Made by a program: the position numbers and the translations under genes. The notes beneath the pieces are model-generated. The model was not told the DNA's origin. It did no database searches and saw only the letters and a program-made list of their open reading frames with translations. This document shows, one piece after another, positions 6,417-16,111 of a DNA stretch of 64,000 nt (within the stretch, counting starts at the first letter, position 1; each line of letters opens with the position of its first letter). This DNA comes from Rheinheimera nanhaiensis E407-8 (GTDB lineage: Bacteria; Pseudomonadota; Gammaproteobacteria; Enterobacterales; Alteromonadaceae). The stretch lies in contig NZ_BAFK01000003.1 in assembly GCF_000296695.1 (NCBI RefSeq), positions 1-64,000 of the forward strand, in the 5' to 3' direction.

Positions 6417-7325
6417 CTAACTTTGCTCCTTCACCGCATGACTACGCTTAATCTGCTTAATCATCGCCTGTGCCAGTGGCGTATTGGCGTGCTGCTTTGA
6501 CGTAATCAGCATCAGCGGAATTTGATAAGAATACTTTGCCGGTAAAATGGCTTTAAACAGGCCTTTATCCACCCAGTAACTGGCGTAGTGCTCGGGCAGG
6601 TAACCGATAAACTTACCGGTTAAAATCAGGTGGGCTATACCTTCATCGTGGTAGGCAATGGCGCTGTTGGGGTAATGCAAACCATCGTTACGCCGCTCTT
6701 TATCGCGCAGGTAGTTACTGGTAATGACCTCGGCGCGGCTGAGTAATCGGCTGATATCCTGCTCAGTGCAGTCAAACAGCGGGTGGCCGGCGGCGCAGTA
6801 CAGATAATTGGTTTCATAGTGCAGCGGGGTGTAATCCAGGCCGCGGATCTGATGGCGGCTTACGCCAATGCCCAATAAAGAGCGGCCATTGGCGACGGCG
6901 GTTTCTACTTCTCGCGCTTCACACACGTATAAATCAAACTGAATGTTATCGCTTTTGTCTTTTAGCGCGGCAATGGCCTGCGCCACTTTGCAGTGCGGAT
7001 CGCTAACTAGCGTGTCGATAATAGCAATACTGACCCGGCCTGACAGCTGCTGTTTAGAGCCGGCAATAGTATTGGCAAAGGCTTCGCATTGCTGCAGTAA
7101 TTCTAATGAGGCCTGATAAGTAATGCGGCCAGGCTCGGTGAGTTCAAAACCGCTGCGGCCCCGCTTACACAGCTTTACGCCTAAACGGATTTCTAAGTCA
7201 GATAAATGCGCGCTAATCGTAGAGCGGCCAATATTCAGCCGCGACTCGGCCGCCGACAAGCCGCCGCACTCGACAATAGTGACGAACACTCTAAGCAATC
7301 TAAGGTCGACATCTTGTACTTGCAT
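6417..7325 (-). CDS. LysR-family transcriptional regulator, divergent from hutH
   Basis: 302 residues. The N-terminal winged HTH (about residues 6-65: LRLLRVFVTIVECGGLSAAE, then GRSTISAHLSDLE) is followed by a periplasmic-binding-type effector domain (about 90-295). Divergent orientation, with about 118 bp to hutH, suggests that it controls the histidine-degradation operon and its own gene. Most gammaproteobacterial hut operons use the GntR-type HutC repressor instead, and none is seen here. The effector is unknown. Urocanate or histidine would be the natural guess. Confidence 0.85.
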   Translation of the reverse strand: MQVQDVDLRLLRVFVTIVECGGLSAAESRLNIGRSTISAHLSDLEIRLGVKLCKRGRSGFELTEPGRITYQASLELLQQCEAFANTIAGSKQQLSGRVSIAIIDTLVSDPHCKVAQAIAALKDKSDNIQFDLYVCEAREVETAVANGRSLLGIGVSRHQIRGLDYTPLHYETNYLYCAAGHPLFDCTEQDISRLLSRAEVITSNYLRDKERRNDGLHYPNSAIAYHDEGIAHLILTGKFIGYLPEHYASYWVDKGLFKAILPAKYSYQIPLMLITSKQHANTPLAQAMIKQIKRSHAVKEQS

Positions 7326-7443
7326 GGGGGCAGCTCTTTAGTTCGATATAGTCGGAATAAGTTACGATTATTATGTATTTATAAAACTACCTGCGCAAGT
7401 TAGCATGGCTCTAATCAAGATCTGCAGAATTTAGGAGCACAAC

Positions 7444-8949
7444 ATGACATTTCGTTATGGTATAGACCGGATGGATGTAGATATCGTCAACGGTATCGCT
7501 GATGGCAGCATTAAGGCAGAGCTGTGCGCCGAAGCCATTACCAGAATTAATCAAAGCCGCAACAACGTTGAGGTAATGGCCGCGTCTGATAAGGCCATTT
7601 ACGGCATTAACACCGGTTTTGGCCCGCTGTGCGATACGCAAATTTCGCCGGCCCAAACCGCGCTACTGCAAAAAAATCTGCTGATTACCCATGCCGTGGG
7701 GGTAGGCGAGCCGATTGCCAAAGCCATTTCAAAGTTAATGCTGATCACCAAGGTGCATGCGCTAAGCCAGGGCTATTCGGGGGTGCGGTTAGAAGTGGTT
7801 GAGCGCATGCTAAAGTTTATTGAGCTGGACCTGATTCCGGTGGTGCCGGAGCAGGGCTCAGTGGGCGCCTCTGGCGATTTGGCGCCGCTGTCGCACTTAT
7901 TTTTACCGCTGATTGGTGAAGGCGAGTTCTGGTACGGCAATGGCAGTATCAGTGCAGCCGAAGCCTTAGCGCAACATGGTTTAGCGCCGCTGGAGCTGCA
8001 GGCCAAAGAGGGCCTTGGGTTAATTAACGGCACTCAGTTTATTTTATCGCATGCTATTACGGCGCTGACCAAGATGCGCTACCTGCTGGATTTAGCCGAT
8101 GTGGCCGGTGCCATGAGTATTGAAGGTATGCAGGGCAGTGGCTCGCCGTTTCGTGCTGAGCTGCATCAGATCCGCGCTTTTGCCGGCAATGTTGAAGTGG
8201 CCGCCCGTATGCGGCGCTTGTTTAAAGATTCAGAAAATATGGCCTCGCATACCGGTTGCGCCCGGGTGCAGGACCCTTACTCGCTGCGCTGCATTCCGCA
8301 GGTACACGGCGCGTCGCGTAATGCTTACTACCATTTAAAAGAGCTGGCCGAAATTGAAATGAATTCGGTCACCGATAACCCTATCGTGATAAGCAGTGAA
8401 GAAGCCATTTCCGGCGGTGGCTTTCATGGTCAGCCACTGGCAATGGTGCTGGATTACGCCTCTATTGCGGCGGCGGAGCTGGGTAATATCTCTGACCGGC
8501 GCTGCTATCTATTATTGGAAGGTTTACACGGTTTGCCGCGTTTGCTAACCAAAGCCGGTGGTTTAAATTCCGGCATGATGATCCCGCAATATGTCACGGC
8601 GGCGCTGGTTACTGAAAACAAGTCCTTGTGCTTCCCGCCCTCGGCCGACAGTGTGCCAACTTCTATGGGGCAGGAAGATCATGTGTCGATGGGCAGTATC
8701 TCTGGCCGTCAGTTAAACCAGATCCTGGGCAATTTGGAAAAAATCCTCGCGATAGAGCTGATGTACGCGGCGCAAGCGATTGAGTTTCGCCGGCCGAATA
8801 AATGCTCAGATATCATTGAGCAAAATTTTGCGCTTATTCGCAGCAAAGTGGCGAAGCTGGAAGAAGATCGCTTATTAAAGCCAGATATCGATGCGATGAT
8901 TGCGCTGGTAAAAAGCCAGGCCTTTAGCGTTAGCTTTGCGCTGAATTAA
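7444..8949 (+). CDS. hutH: Histidine ammonia-lyase
   Basis: 501 residues, with TAGGAG before the ATG. The enzyme deaminates L-histidine to trans-urocanate, the first step of histidine degradation, in the cytoplasm. The Ala-Ser-Gly triad that cyclises to the MIO cofactor is at 142-144 in GSVGASGDLAPLSH. The catalytic-loop Tyr is at residue 53 in YGINTGFG. Other family marks are EGLGLINGTQ and the SVTDNPIV segment. Length is normal for the family (about 500). It is followed after 12 bases by hutU, so the two are one operon. The sequence style is close to the HutH type found next to long urocanases. A related aromatic ammonia-lyase activity cannot be excluded, but the hutU context favours histidine. 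Confidence 0.93.
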   Translation: MTFRYGIDRMDVDIVNGIADGSIKAELCAEAITRINQSRNNVEVMAASDKAIYGINTGFGPLCDTQISPAQTALLQKNLLITHAVGVGEPIAKAISKLMLITKVHALSQGYSGVRLEVVERMLKFIELDLIPVVPEQGSVGASGDLAPLSHLFLPLIGEGEFWYGNGSISAAEALAQHGLAPLELQAKEGLGLINGTQFILSHAITALTKMRYLLDLADVAGAMSIEGMQGSGSPFRAELHQIRAFAGNVEVAARMRRLFKDSENMASHTGCARVQDPYSLRCIPQVHGASRNAYYHLKELAEIEMNSVTDNPIVISSEEAISGGGFHGQPLAMVLDYASIAAAELGNISDRRCYLLLEGLHGLPRLLTKAGGLNSGMMIPQYVTAALVTENKSLCFPPSADSVPTSMGQEDHVSMGSISGRQLNQILGNLEKILAIELMYAAQAIEFRRPNKCSDIIEQNFALIRSKVAKLEEDRLLKPDIDAMIALVKSQAFSVSFALN

Positions 8950-8961
8950 GAGGATAACAAC

Positions 8962-10962
8962 ATGACTTTTCAACAGCAGATTAAGCAAGGTATCCCAGCC
9001 GAGTTACCTGCGGCCAAGCCATACCCGGCGGATGCCAACCGGGCGCCGAAGCGCAAAGACATTTTAACTAAAGCCGAAAAACAACTGGCGCTGCGTAATG
9101 CGCTGCGCTATTTCCCCAAAGCCTGGCACAGCGAACTGGCGCCAGAGTTTGCCAAAGAGCTAAATGATTATGGCCGTATTTATATGTACCGCTTTAAGCC
9201 GGACTACGAGCTAAAAGCACGGCCAATTACTGAATACCCGGCTAACTGCCAACAGGCCGCAGCTATTATGCTGATGATCGACAACAACCTCGATCCGGCG
9301 GTGGCGCAGCACCCACAAGAGCTGATTACCTATGGTGGTAATGGCGCGGTATTTCAAAACTGGGCGCAGTACCGCTTAACCATGCAGTACTTAAGCGAGA
9401 TGGAAAGTGATCAAACATTGCATATGTACTCTGGTCATCCAATGGGGTTATTCCCATCGTCGGTAGAAGCACCCAGGGTGGTGGTGACCAACGGTATGAT
9501 GATCCCGAACTACTCGAAGCCGGATGACTGGGAGCGTTTTAATGCGTTAGGTGTAACCCAGTATGGCCAGATGACCGCCGGCTCTTACATGTATATTGGC
9601 CCGCAGGGCATAGTGCATGGCACCACGATCACGGTGATGAACGCCTTTCGTAAAGTGCTGCAAAAGGGCGAAAGTGCGAAGGGTAAAATCTTCCTCACCG
9701 CCGGTTTAGGCGGTATGAGCGGCGCTCAGCCTAAAGCCGGTAATATCGCCGGCTGTATTACTGTCTGTGCTGAGGTTAACCCAAAGGCGGCCACTAAACG
9801 CCATCAGCAGGGCTGGGTTGATGAGTTAATCGATAACATGGACGCGCTGATTGCCCGGGTAAAACAGGCGCAGGCGAGCGAAGAAGTGGTGTCGATAGCC
9901 TATATCGGTAATGTGGTTGATGTCTGGGAAAGCTTCTATCAAAGTGACATTTTCGTGCATCTGGGCTCAGATCAAACCTCGCTGCATAACCCCTGGTCGG
10001 GCGGTTATTACCCGGTCGGTATCAGCTACGATGAAGCGAATCGCTTAATTCGTGACGAGCCTGAGCTGTTTAAAGCCAAAGTGCAGGCGACATTAAAACG
10101 CCATGCTGATGCGGTGAATAAGCACACAGCAAAAGGCACTTACTTCTTTGACTACGGTAACGCCTTTTTACTGGAAGCCTCGCGCGCCGGCGGCGCAGTG
10201 ATGGCCGACAATGGTATCGACTTTAAATACCCGTCTTATGTGCAGGATATATTAGGCCCAATGTGTTTTGACTACGGCTTTGGCCCGTTCCGTTGGGTGT
10301 GCACATCAGGCAAGCCGGAAGACTTGGATAAAACCGACGCTATAGCCGCCCAGGTGCTTGAGCGCATTATGGTAGAGGCGCCTGAGGAAATTCAGCAGCA
10401 AATGCAGGATAACATCACCTGGATCAAAGATGCCAAGCAGAACAAGCTGGTGGTAGGCTCGCAGGCGCGGATTTTATATGCTGATGCGCAAGGAAGGATG
10501 GAAATTGCCGCTGCCTTTAATGCCGCCATTGCCCGTGGCGAGATTGGCCCGGTAGTGCTGGGGCGCGATCATCACGATGTCAGCGGTACTGACTCACCAT
10601 TTCGTGAAACCTCGAACATTTACGATGGCAGCCGTTTTACCGCTGATATGGCCATTCATAATGTGATTGGTGACAGCTTCCGCGGTGCCACCTGGGTGTC
10701 TATTCATAATGGTGGCGGCGTTGGCTGGGGCGAAGTGATCAACGGTGGCTTTGGCCTGCTGCTGGATGGCACTAGCGATGCCGAGCGGCGGTTAAAATCG
10801 ATGTTGCTGTTCGATGTTAACAACGGTATCGCGCGGCGCAGCTGGGCCCGCAACGCCGAGGCCGATTTTGCCATTAAACGCGAAATGGCCAGAACACCGA
10901 AGTTAAAAGTCACGCTGGCCAATCGGGTTGATGATGAAATAATTGCCGGGCTGGCGTTGTAA
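8962..10962 (+). CDS. hutU: Urocanate hydratase, long (animal-type) form
   Basis: 666 residues. It converts urocanate to 4-imidazolone-5-propionate using tightly bound NAD+. The usual bacterial HutU is about 555 residues. This protein has an extra N-terminal region of about 100 residues (KQLALRNALRYFP, IYMYRF) and other insertions that I associate with vertebrate UROC1-type enzymes. Conserved blocks include YGGNGAVFQNWAQ, YGQMTAGS, SGTDSPFRETSNIYDG and GGGVGWGEVINGG. It lies 12 bases after hutH. hutI and hutG or hutF, needed for the next steps, are not in this window. Confidence 0.93.
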   Translation: MTFQQQIKQGIPAELPAAKPYPADANRAPKRKDILTKAEKQLALRNALRYFPKAWHSELAPEFAKELNDYGRIYMYRFKPDYELKARPITEYPANCQQAAAIMLMIDNNLDPAVAQHPQELITYGGNGAVFQNWAQYRLTMQYLSEMESDQTLHMYSGHPMGLFPSSVEAPRVVVTNGMMIPNYSKPDDWERFNALGVTQYGQMTAGSYMYIGPQGIVHGTTITVMNAFRKVLQKGESAKGKIFLTAGLGGMSGAQPKAGNIAGCITVCAEVNPKAATKRHQQGWVDELIDNMDALIARVKQAQASEEVVSIAYIGNVVDVWESFYQSDIFVHLGSDQTSLHNPWSGGYYPVGISYDEANRLIRDEPELFKAKVQATLKRHADAVNKHTAKGTYFFDYGNAFLLEASRAGGAVMADNGIDFKYPSYVQDILGPMCFDYGFGPFRWVCTSGKPEDLDKTDAIAAQVLERIMVEAPEEIQQQMQDNITWIKDAKQNKLVVGSQARILYADAQGRMEIAAAFNAAIARGEIGPVVLGRDHHDVSGTDSPFRETSNIYDGSRFTADMAIHNVIGDSFRGATWVSIHNGGGVGWGEVINGGFGLLLDGTSDAERRLKSMLLFDVNNGIARRSWARNAEADFAIKREMARTPKLKVTLANRVDDEIIAGLAL

Positions 10963-11018
10963 CTGCATTGCGGTGTGGATTATCAACTAAACTGATTAAA
11001 ATTTTATCAGGATGATTG

Positions 11019-12326
11019 ATGATGAAACGCCGCGACTTTCTTACTCATACTTCATTGTTAGTTGGCAGCAGCCTGCTGCCGGTATCTGCTCTGTTGCATG
11101 CCGGCACTGAGCCGGCGTCAGCAACAGCACTGGCAAAAGCCGACTGGCGGGCACTGCGACAGCAGTTTGCCTTAACATATGACTATATCCACCTTGCCAC
11201 GTTTTTGCTGGCATCACATCCCAAACCGGTAGCCGATGCGATAGCGCGCCACCGTAAAGCCTTTGATGAAAATCCGGCCGATTACTGGCACGAGCACTTT
11301 ATGACCATAGATCAGCAAATAGCTGCGGCGGCGGCTGATTATATGGGCGGCGAAGCCTGGCAAATTGCGCTGACCGACAGCACGACTATGGGCCTGGCAC
11401 TGGTATATAGCGGGCTTAAGTTAAGGCCCGGCGATGAAATACTGCAAACGGTGTATGATCATTACTCAACGGATTTATCGTTACAGCTAAGGGCAGACAG
11501 AACAGGCGCTAAAGTGCGGCAGGTGGCGCTATACGATGAGCCGGCATTGGTGTCTGTTGATGAGGTGCTAGGCAAACTTAAAGCAGCTATTAAACCTGCC
11601 ACTAAGGTTGTGGCGGTAACCTGGGTGCATTCCTGTAACGGCGTTAAGCTGCCAATCCGCGCTATGGCGCAGCTGTTGGCAGAGCAAAATAAACAGCGTG
11701 ATGAAGCCGACCAGATCATTTTTTGTGTTGACGGTGTGCATGGCTTTGGCATTGAAAACGTTGATGTATCAACACTGGGCTGTGATTTCTTTATTGCCGG
11801 TGCCCACAAATGGCTGTTCGGCCCGCGCGGTACCGGGGTGATCTGGGGCAGTAAACGCGGCTGGGATCACTGCCATGCCGTTATTCCAAGCTTTAGCCGC
11901 TCATACGATGTTTGGCTCGGCGGCAGCACTCAGGAGCAAGTGCCGGTTGGCGAGCATATGACACCCGGAGGTTTTCACTCGTTTGAACATCGCTGGGCCT
12001 TGCCGGAAGCGTTCAAGCTGCATTTACAGCTGGGCAAAGCAGAGGTGCAAGCGCGTATTCATCAGTTAAATAGTCAAACCAAACAAGGCTTACAACAAAT
12101 CAAAGGTGTTAAGCTACATACGCCGATGTCGGCGGAACTGTCATCCGGGATGGTGTGTTTCGACTATAAGCAAATGGCACCGGACGAGGTGGTAAAAGCG
12201 ATGCACAGCAAAGGCATTATTATCAGCAGTACACCCTATCGCAAATCATACGCCCGCTTTGCGCCCAGTTTAATTAATAGCGAGCAGGAAATTGACCGCT
12301 CACTGGCAGCCTTGGTATCGGTATAA
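11019..12326 (+). CDS. Tat-exported class V (PLP) aminotransferase
   Basis: 435 residues from ATG 11019, with AGGA 6 bases upstream. An in-frame TTG lies at 11016 and a second ATG at 11022. The twin-arginine signal (MKRRDFLTHTSLLVGSS, cleavage near ALLHAG) predicts export of the folded holoenzyme to the periplasm. The body is a fold-type I aminotransferase of class V, similar to isopenicillin-N epimerase-like proteins. The PLP-binding Asp is in FCVDGVHGFG and the Schiff-base Lys in GAHKWLFGPRGTG. It follows hutU by about 55 bp on the same strand and may be co-transcribed, but a role in histidine degradation is unproven. The substrate is unknown. Confidence 0.8.
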   Translation: MMKRRDFLTHTSLLVGSSLLPVSALLHAGTEPASATALAKADWRALRQQFALTYDYIHLATFLLASHPKPVADAIARHRKAFDENPADYWHEHFMTIDQQIAAAAADYMGGEAWQIALTDSTTMGLALVYSGLKLRPGDEILQTVYDHYSTDLSLQLRADRTGAKVRQVALYDEPALVSVDEVLGKLKAAIKPATKVVAVTWVHSCNGVKLPIRAMAQLLAEQNKQRDEADQIIFCVDGVHGFGIENVDVSTLGCDFFIAGAHKWLFGPRGTGVIWGSKRGWDHCHAVIPSFSRSYDVWLGGSTQEQVPVGEHMTPGGFHSFEHRWALPEAFKLHLQLGKAEVQARIHQLNSQTKQGLQQIKGVKLHTPMSAELSSGMVCFDYKQMAPDEVVKAMHSKGIIISSTPYRKSYARFAPSLINSEQEIDRSLAALVSV

Positions 12327-12332
12327 CCCGCT

Positions 12333-12926
12333 TTACTCGACATAAAACTCTTTGCCAAGCGCCGCCTTTTCCGCGGCGCTTTTTGCTGCACAGCTGGTAT
12401 ACAGCTGCTCCAGGATCTGCATATCGGCCATATTTTGCCGTTTCAGTGCCACAGCCTGTTCGGCCAGCGGCAGTAAGTTCGGCGCCGGCTCCTCGCCTTT
12501 TAACTGAAACAGTACGGTCGCTGCAGCGGTACTGCCCGAATCGTTCATCGCATGTAGTACACTTTCACTGACATCGCCGCATACAGTGCGAGGCACCGGC
12601 CAGGGGTCATCAACGATATCTGCCTCCAGCTCAGCAGTGCTGAATGTTTTACACAGTGCCGCAACCTCATTACTAATTTGCTGCTCGGTTTTGCCCTGCT
12701 GCCAGCCCTGATAAGCCAGCGCAATCAGTTTAGCGCCGGCGCTATCTTGTAAACGACCGAGACGCTCTTTGGTCATATTCAGCGGATGGCCCAGCTGCAG
12801 CCAGATCTGGCTGCCATGCACTGCGCTGGGTACCTCAATACTGCATTGATCAAATTCGGCCAATACCGTTAACGGGCAGCACAGCAAGGGCAGCCAATAC
12901 AGGTTACGCAGGGCAAAGCGGGGCAT
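12333..12926 (-). CDS. Secreted protein of unknown function
   Basis: The likely start is the second methionine (MPRFALRNLYWLPL), because it begins a Sec signal peptide (cleavage after TVLA). The longer frame from 12989 has no signal at its start. The mature protein is about 175 residues and helical. It has cysteines at regular places (FDQCSIE, AALCKTF, RTVCGDV, YTSCAAK), likely in two disulfides, which fits the periplasm. I recognise no family. It converges on the aminotransferase gene with a 6-bp gap. Confidence 0.65.
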   Translation of the reverse strand: MPRFALRNLYWLPLLCCPLTVLAEFDQCSIEVPSAVHGSQIWLQLGHPLNMTKERLGRLQDSAGAKLIALAYQGWQQGKTEQQISNEVAALCKTFSTAELEADIVDDPWPVPRTVCGDVSESVLHAMNDSGSTAAATVLFQLKGEEPAPNLLPLAEQAVALKRQNMADMQILEQLYTSCAAKSAAEKAALGKEFYVE

Positions 12927-13106
12927 AGTAAACAATCCTTCAGCAATATCAGTGTATGCCAGTGTTAGCGATAACGTTGAAATTGGCAATATGCATTGTT
13001 AATTAGTTGTTTTGTTAAGATGCAACTGCCAGTACAAACGCCACTTTACTTAATATATGTTTTATATATAATTCGTATATTCATCGGCCCGGCAGCGGAG
13101 TAAACC

Positions 13107-13325
13107 TTGGGTATTGTGAAAATTGCAGATGAGCTGCATGAAGAAATTCGTAAAGCCAGCGGCGCTATGTCGCGCTCTATTAATGCCCAGGCCGAATTCT
13201 GGCTAAAAATGGGTATGCTGGCCGAGCTGTACCCAACACATAATTATCAGCAGTTGGTGCAGATGCTGCTGCAGCAAGCCGATGTGAAACTGGCCGGAGG
13301 TGGCGATGAGCGGCGTTCAGCTTAA
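13107..13325 (+). CDS. ParD-like family protein
   Basis: 72 residues, starting at TTG (MGIVKIADELHEEI). GGAG lies about 7 bases upstream, and family members also begin MGIVKI. The fold is a ribbon-helix-helix-like N-terminal half with the conserved SRSINAQAEFWLK. No ParE-type toxin is adjacent. The next gene, overlapping by 20 bases, encodes a methionine aminopeptidase. The same pairing occurs in other gammaproteobacteria as far as I recall, so this is more likely a regulator or partner of that enzyme than a true antitoxin. Confidence 0.75.
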   Translation: MGIVKIADELHEEIRKASGAMSRSINAQAEFWLKMGMLAELYPTHNYQQLVQMLLQQADVKLAGGGDERRSA

Positions 13326-14091
13326 AACTGCTGAAGAGCTGGCGCTGCAACGCGAGGCTGGCCGTTTACTGGCACAGGTGTTTGCTATGCTGGACGATAA
13401 AATAGTGGCCGGTATGTCGACCTTGCAGATTAACGAGCTGGCCGAGCATTATATTGTCGATGAATTGCAGGCGCGGCCAGCCAGTAAAGGTCAGTATGGT
13501 TTTGCCTATGTGCTCAATACCTCGGTTAACGACGTGGTATGTCACGGCGTGCCATCCGCTACCCAGCTGCTAAAAGAGGGCGATATTGTTAATGTCGATA
13601 TCACATTGGAAAAACACGGCTTTATTGCCGATTCCAGCAAGATGTATGGCATAGGTGAGCTAAGCTTAGCGGCACGGCAATTGGTAGATGACTGTTACAG
13701 CGCACTGTGGTTGGGTATTAAGGCGGTAAAACCCGGTGCCCGGCTCGGTGATATTGGCTTTGCCATTGAGCAGTTTGCCCGCAGTAAAGGTTACAGTGTG
13801 GTGCGTGAATATTGCGGCCATGGTATTGGCCGGGACATGCACGAAGCGCCGCAGGTGCTGCATTATGGCGCCGCCGGCACCGGCATGCTGCTTAAACCCG
13901 GCATGGTATTTACCATAGAGCCGATGCTGAACCAGGGCAGTGCGAAAGTAAAAACCAAAAAAGATGGCTGGACAGTCGTCACCCGCGATAAAAAGTTGTC
14001 AGCGCAGTGGGAGCATACAGTGGCAGTCACCGAAACCGGCGTTGACGTACTGACCCTGCGACCGGAAGAACAAGCAATACTGATGCGCTGA
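13306..14091 (+). CDS. map: Type I methionine aminopeptidase
   Basis: About 261 residues from ATG 13306, preceded by GGAGG at 13296-13300. An in-frame GTG at 13300 is a weaker start choice. It removes the initiator Met from nascent proteins. The pita-bread fold ligands are visible: His in VCHGVP, Asp in VNVDITLEKHGF and IADSSKM, His in GHGIG, and Glu in FTIEPM and the final WEHTVAV. The second metal ligand region reads DSSKMYG instead of the common DTS. The overlap with the ParD-like gene indicates translational coupling. A second, housekeeping map near rpsB would be expected elsewhere in the genome. Confidence 0.9.
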   Translation: MSGVQLKTAEELALQREAGRLLAQVFAMLDDKIVAGMSTLQINELAEHYIVDELQARPASKGQYGFAYVLNTSVNDVVCHGVPSATQLLKEGDIVNVDITLEKHGFIADSSKMYGIGELSLAARQLVDDCYSALWLGIKAVKPGARLGDIGFAIEQFARSKGYSVVREYCGHGIGRDMHEAPQVLHYGAAGTGMLLKPGMVFTIEPMLNQGSAKVKTKKDGWTVVTRDKKLSAQWEHTVAVTETGVDVLTLRPEEQAILMR

Positions 14092-14128
14092 CTCGGCACC
14101 AATACTGCGCACGTCGCTTGGTTATCCA

Positions 14129-15019
14129 TCAATAGTTACGGGAAAGAACGCTAATATCACGTTTAGGTGGGTTGCCGAACATGCGAGCATATTCACGACT
14201 GAATTGTGATGGGCTTTCGTAACCTACCTGGTATGCAGTACTGGCCGCGTCCTGACGCTCAGTGATCATAATTTTTCGTGCCTCAAGCAGCCTAAAACGT
14301 TTTTGGTACTGCAAAGGCGTCATGGCCGTCACTGATTTGAAGTGAGTATAAAATGAGGAAATACTCATCCCCACTTGAGTGGCAAGTTCTTCAATATTAA
14401 TTCTATTTTTGAAGTCTGTTTTAAGAATTTTTAGCGCCGCTGAAATACGTTGCATATTGCTGCCAATGTGAGTCATTGCCGAAATTTGCGCTCCGTACTC
14501 ACCGTTTATTAGCCGGTAATAGATCTCACGTTTGATGATAGGGGCCAAAACGCTGATATCCCGTTGCGTCTCTAGCAAGCGGACGAGTCTGAGCACGCTA
14601 TCTGCAAGCAAGTCATCAACACGACCAATAAAAATACCGGCATAACTCGATTTAGCAGCGTCTTTGGCGCAATTGACCTGTATGGCTAACTCCGTTAATT
14701 CATGTATATCGAGTTCAAGCTGCAAGCATAAGTACGGCTTTTCCTCTGTGGCATCAAAAATCTGTCCTACTACCGGCAAATCTACAGATGCAACTAAGTA
14801 CTCAGACGGCTGATACTGAAAAATTTCATTTTCCAGTAAGATCCGCTTTTTGCCCTGTACGATAATACACAAAGATGGGCAATAAACGCTGGGTAAGTTG
14901 TCATTAACAGCATTGAATTTTATGCAATTTAAGCCGGCGATAGCGGTAGGATGAACACCATTGCCTGCGGTGAATTTATCAATTAATTCAGCAATTTCAT
15001 TGCATTGGCTATCTTTCAA
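14129..15019 (-). CDS. AraC-family transcriptional regulator
   Basis: 296 residues. The N-terminal half (residues about 20-170: SLCIIVQGKK, YLVASVDLPVVG) is the AraC_N (PF06719-like) cupin domain. The C-terminal 100 residues hold the two AraC HTH motifs (INIEELATQVGMSISSFYTHFK and the second ending FGNPPKRD). It is divergent from the SDR gene at 15193, with about 170 bp between, and probably controls it. This AraC type is commonly found divergent from short-chain dehydrogenases or aldo-keto reductases. Confidence 0.88.
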   Translation of the reverse strand: MKDSQCNEIAELIDKFTAGNGVHPTAIAGLNCIKFNAVNDNLPSVYCPSLCIIVQGKKRILLENEIFQYQPSEYLVASVDLPVVGQIFDATEEKPYLCLQLELDIHELTELAIQVNCAKDAAKSSYAGIFIGRVDDLLADSVLRLVRLLETQRDISVLAPIIKREIYYRLINGEYGAQISAMTHIGSNMQRISAALKILKTDFKNRINIEELATQVGMSISSFYTHFKSVTAMTPLQYQKRFRLLEARKIMITERQDAASTAYQVGYESPSQFSREYARMFGNPPKRDISVLSRNY

Positions 15020-15192
15020 TTTTTGGTAACCCCGCCAATCTACTGAAGCTAATTATAAGCCTGGTTATATTGCCACTCTAGCATATTGTAGAAATAGGCA
15101 ATTTTCTTGTAGCTCTCTGCATCCAAAGTACATGGTTAAATCCTTAATATTCAGATTGTCGATTGGACAAATCCTGAAATGAGGACAACAAA

Positions 15193-15936
15193 ATGCAGAA
15201 CGTGCAAAACAAAGTGGTACTGATCACAGGAGCTAGCAGTGGCATTGGCGAAGCAACAGCACGACTTTTAGCAAAGCATGGTGCTAAGGTGATGCTGGGT
15301 GCCCGAAGAACAGAACGTCTTGAATCCATAGTGCAGGATATCAGGCGGGCAGGTGGGCAAGCGGCCTACCAAAAGTTAGATGTTGTCGATGCCGACCAGG
15401 TTAAGGCCTTTGTACATTTTGCCCAAGATACTTTTGGCCAGGTTGACGTGTTATTCAATAATGCCGGCATCATGCCTTTATCACCGATGAATGCGCTAAA
15501 AACGGATGAATGGAATCGCATTATTGACATCAACATTAAAGGCGTACTGAACGGCATAGGCGCAGTGTTACCCATTATGGAGCAACAAGGGCGTGGGCAG
15601 ATAATCAATACTGCATCGACCGGTGCTTATGCCGTCGGCCCCTCTTGTGGGGTGTATTGTGCCAGTAAATACGCAGTATGGGCGATTAGTGAAGGCTTAC
15701 GTCAGGAATCTAACCGCATTCGTGTCACCGTGCTGTCTCCGGGGGTAACCACTACCGAGCTTGGACATGACATTACTGATAAAGCGGCGGCAGAACTTGT
15801 TGGCCAGCTTCGTACGATGTCATTGAACGTAGCGTCGGTCGCAAACGCTGTGCTATACGCAATTTCACAACCTGACGATGTGGAAACAAGCGAAATTGTT
15901 ATTCGTTCCGCGTCAAGTTTTGGTCATGCCTTCTAG
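15193..15936 (+). CDS. Short-chain dehydrogenase/reductase
   Basis: 247 residues, classical SDR. The Rossmann glycine motif is TGASSGIG (residues 13-20), NNAG is near residue 90, and the catalytic Ser, Tyr and Lys are in STGAYAV and YCASKYA. The NADP preference suggested by the basic GARRTER after beta-2 is an inference. It shares the intergenic region with the AraC regulator, with a GAGGACAAC Shine-Dalgarno. The substrate is not predictable. Relatives act on small aldehydes, ketones or serine-like hydroxy acids (YdfG type). Confidence 0.88.
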   Translation: MQNVQNKVVLITGASSGIGEATARLLAKHGAKVMLGARRTERLESIVQDIRRAGGQAAYQKLDVVDADQVKAFVHFAQDTFGQVDVLFNNAGIMPLSPMNALKTDEWNRIIDINIKGVLNGIGAVLPIMEQQGRGQIINTASTGAYAVGPSCGVYCASKYAVWAISEGLRQESNRIRVTVLSPGVTTTELGHDITDKAAAELVGQLRTMSLNVASVANAVLYAISQPDDVETSEIVIRSASSFGHAF

Positions 15937-16111
15937 CCAAAATGACAGCTAATCACTAGCAGCGCGACGCTTGATTTGAATGCTTACGACGCCGTTATGG
16001 TGATTGATATATAACGGAACCTTTCAGCTGTTTACCAGAGGGCTTCAGTGCGAAGCCCGTTTCACTCGGTGCTGTTGGCATCAGGACAGCTTGGCAGTTT
16101 ACCGGATAGCA

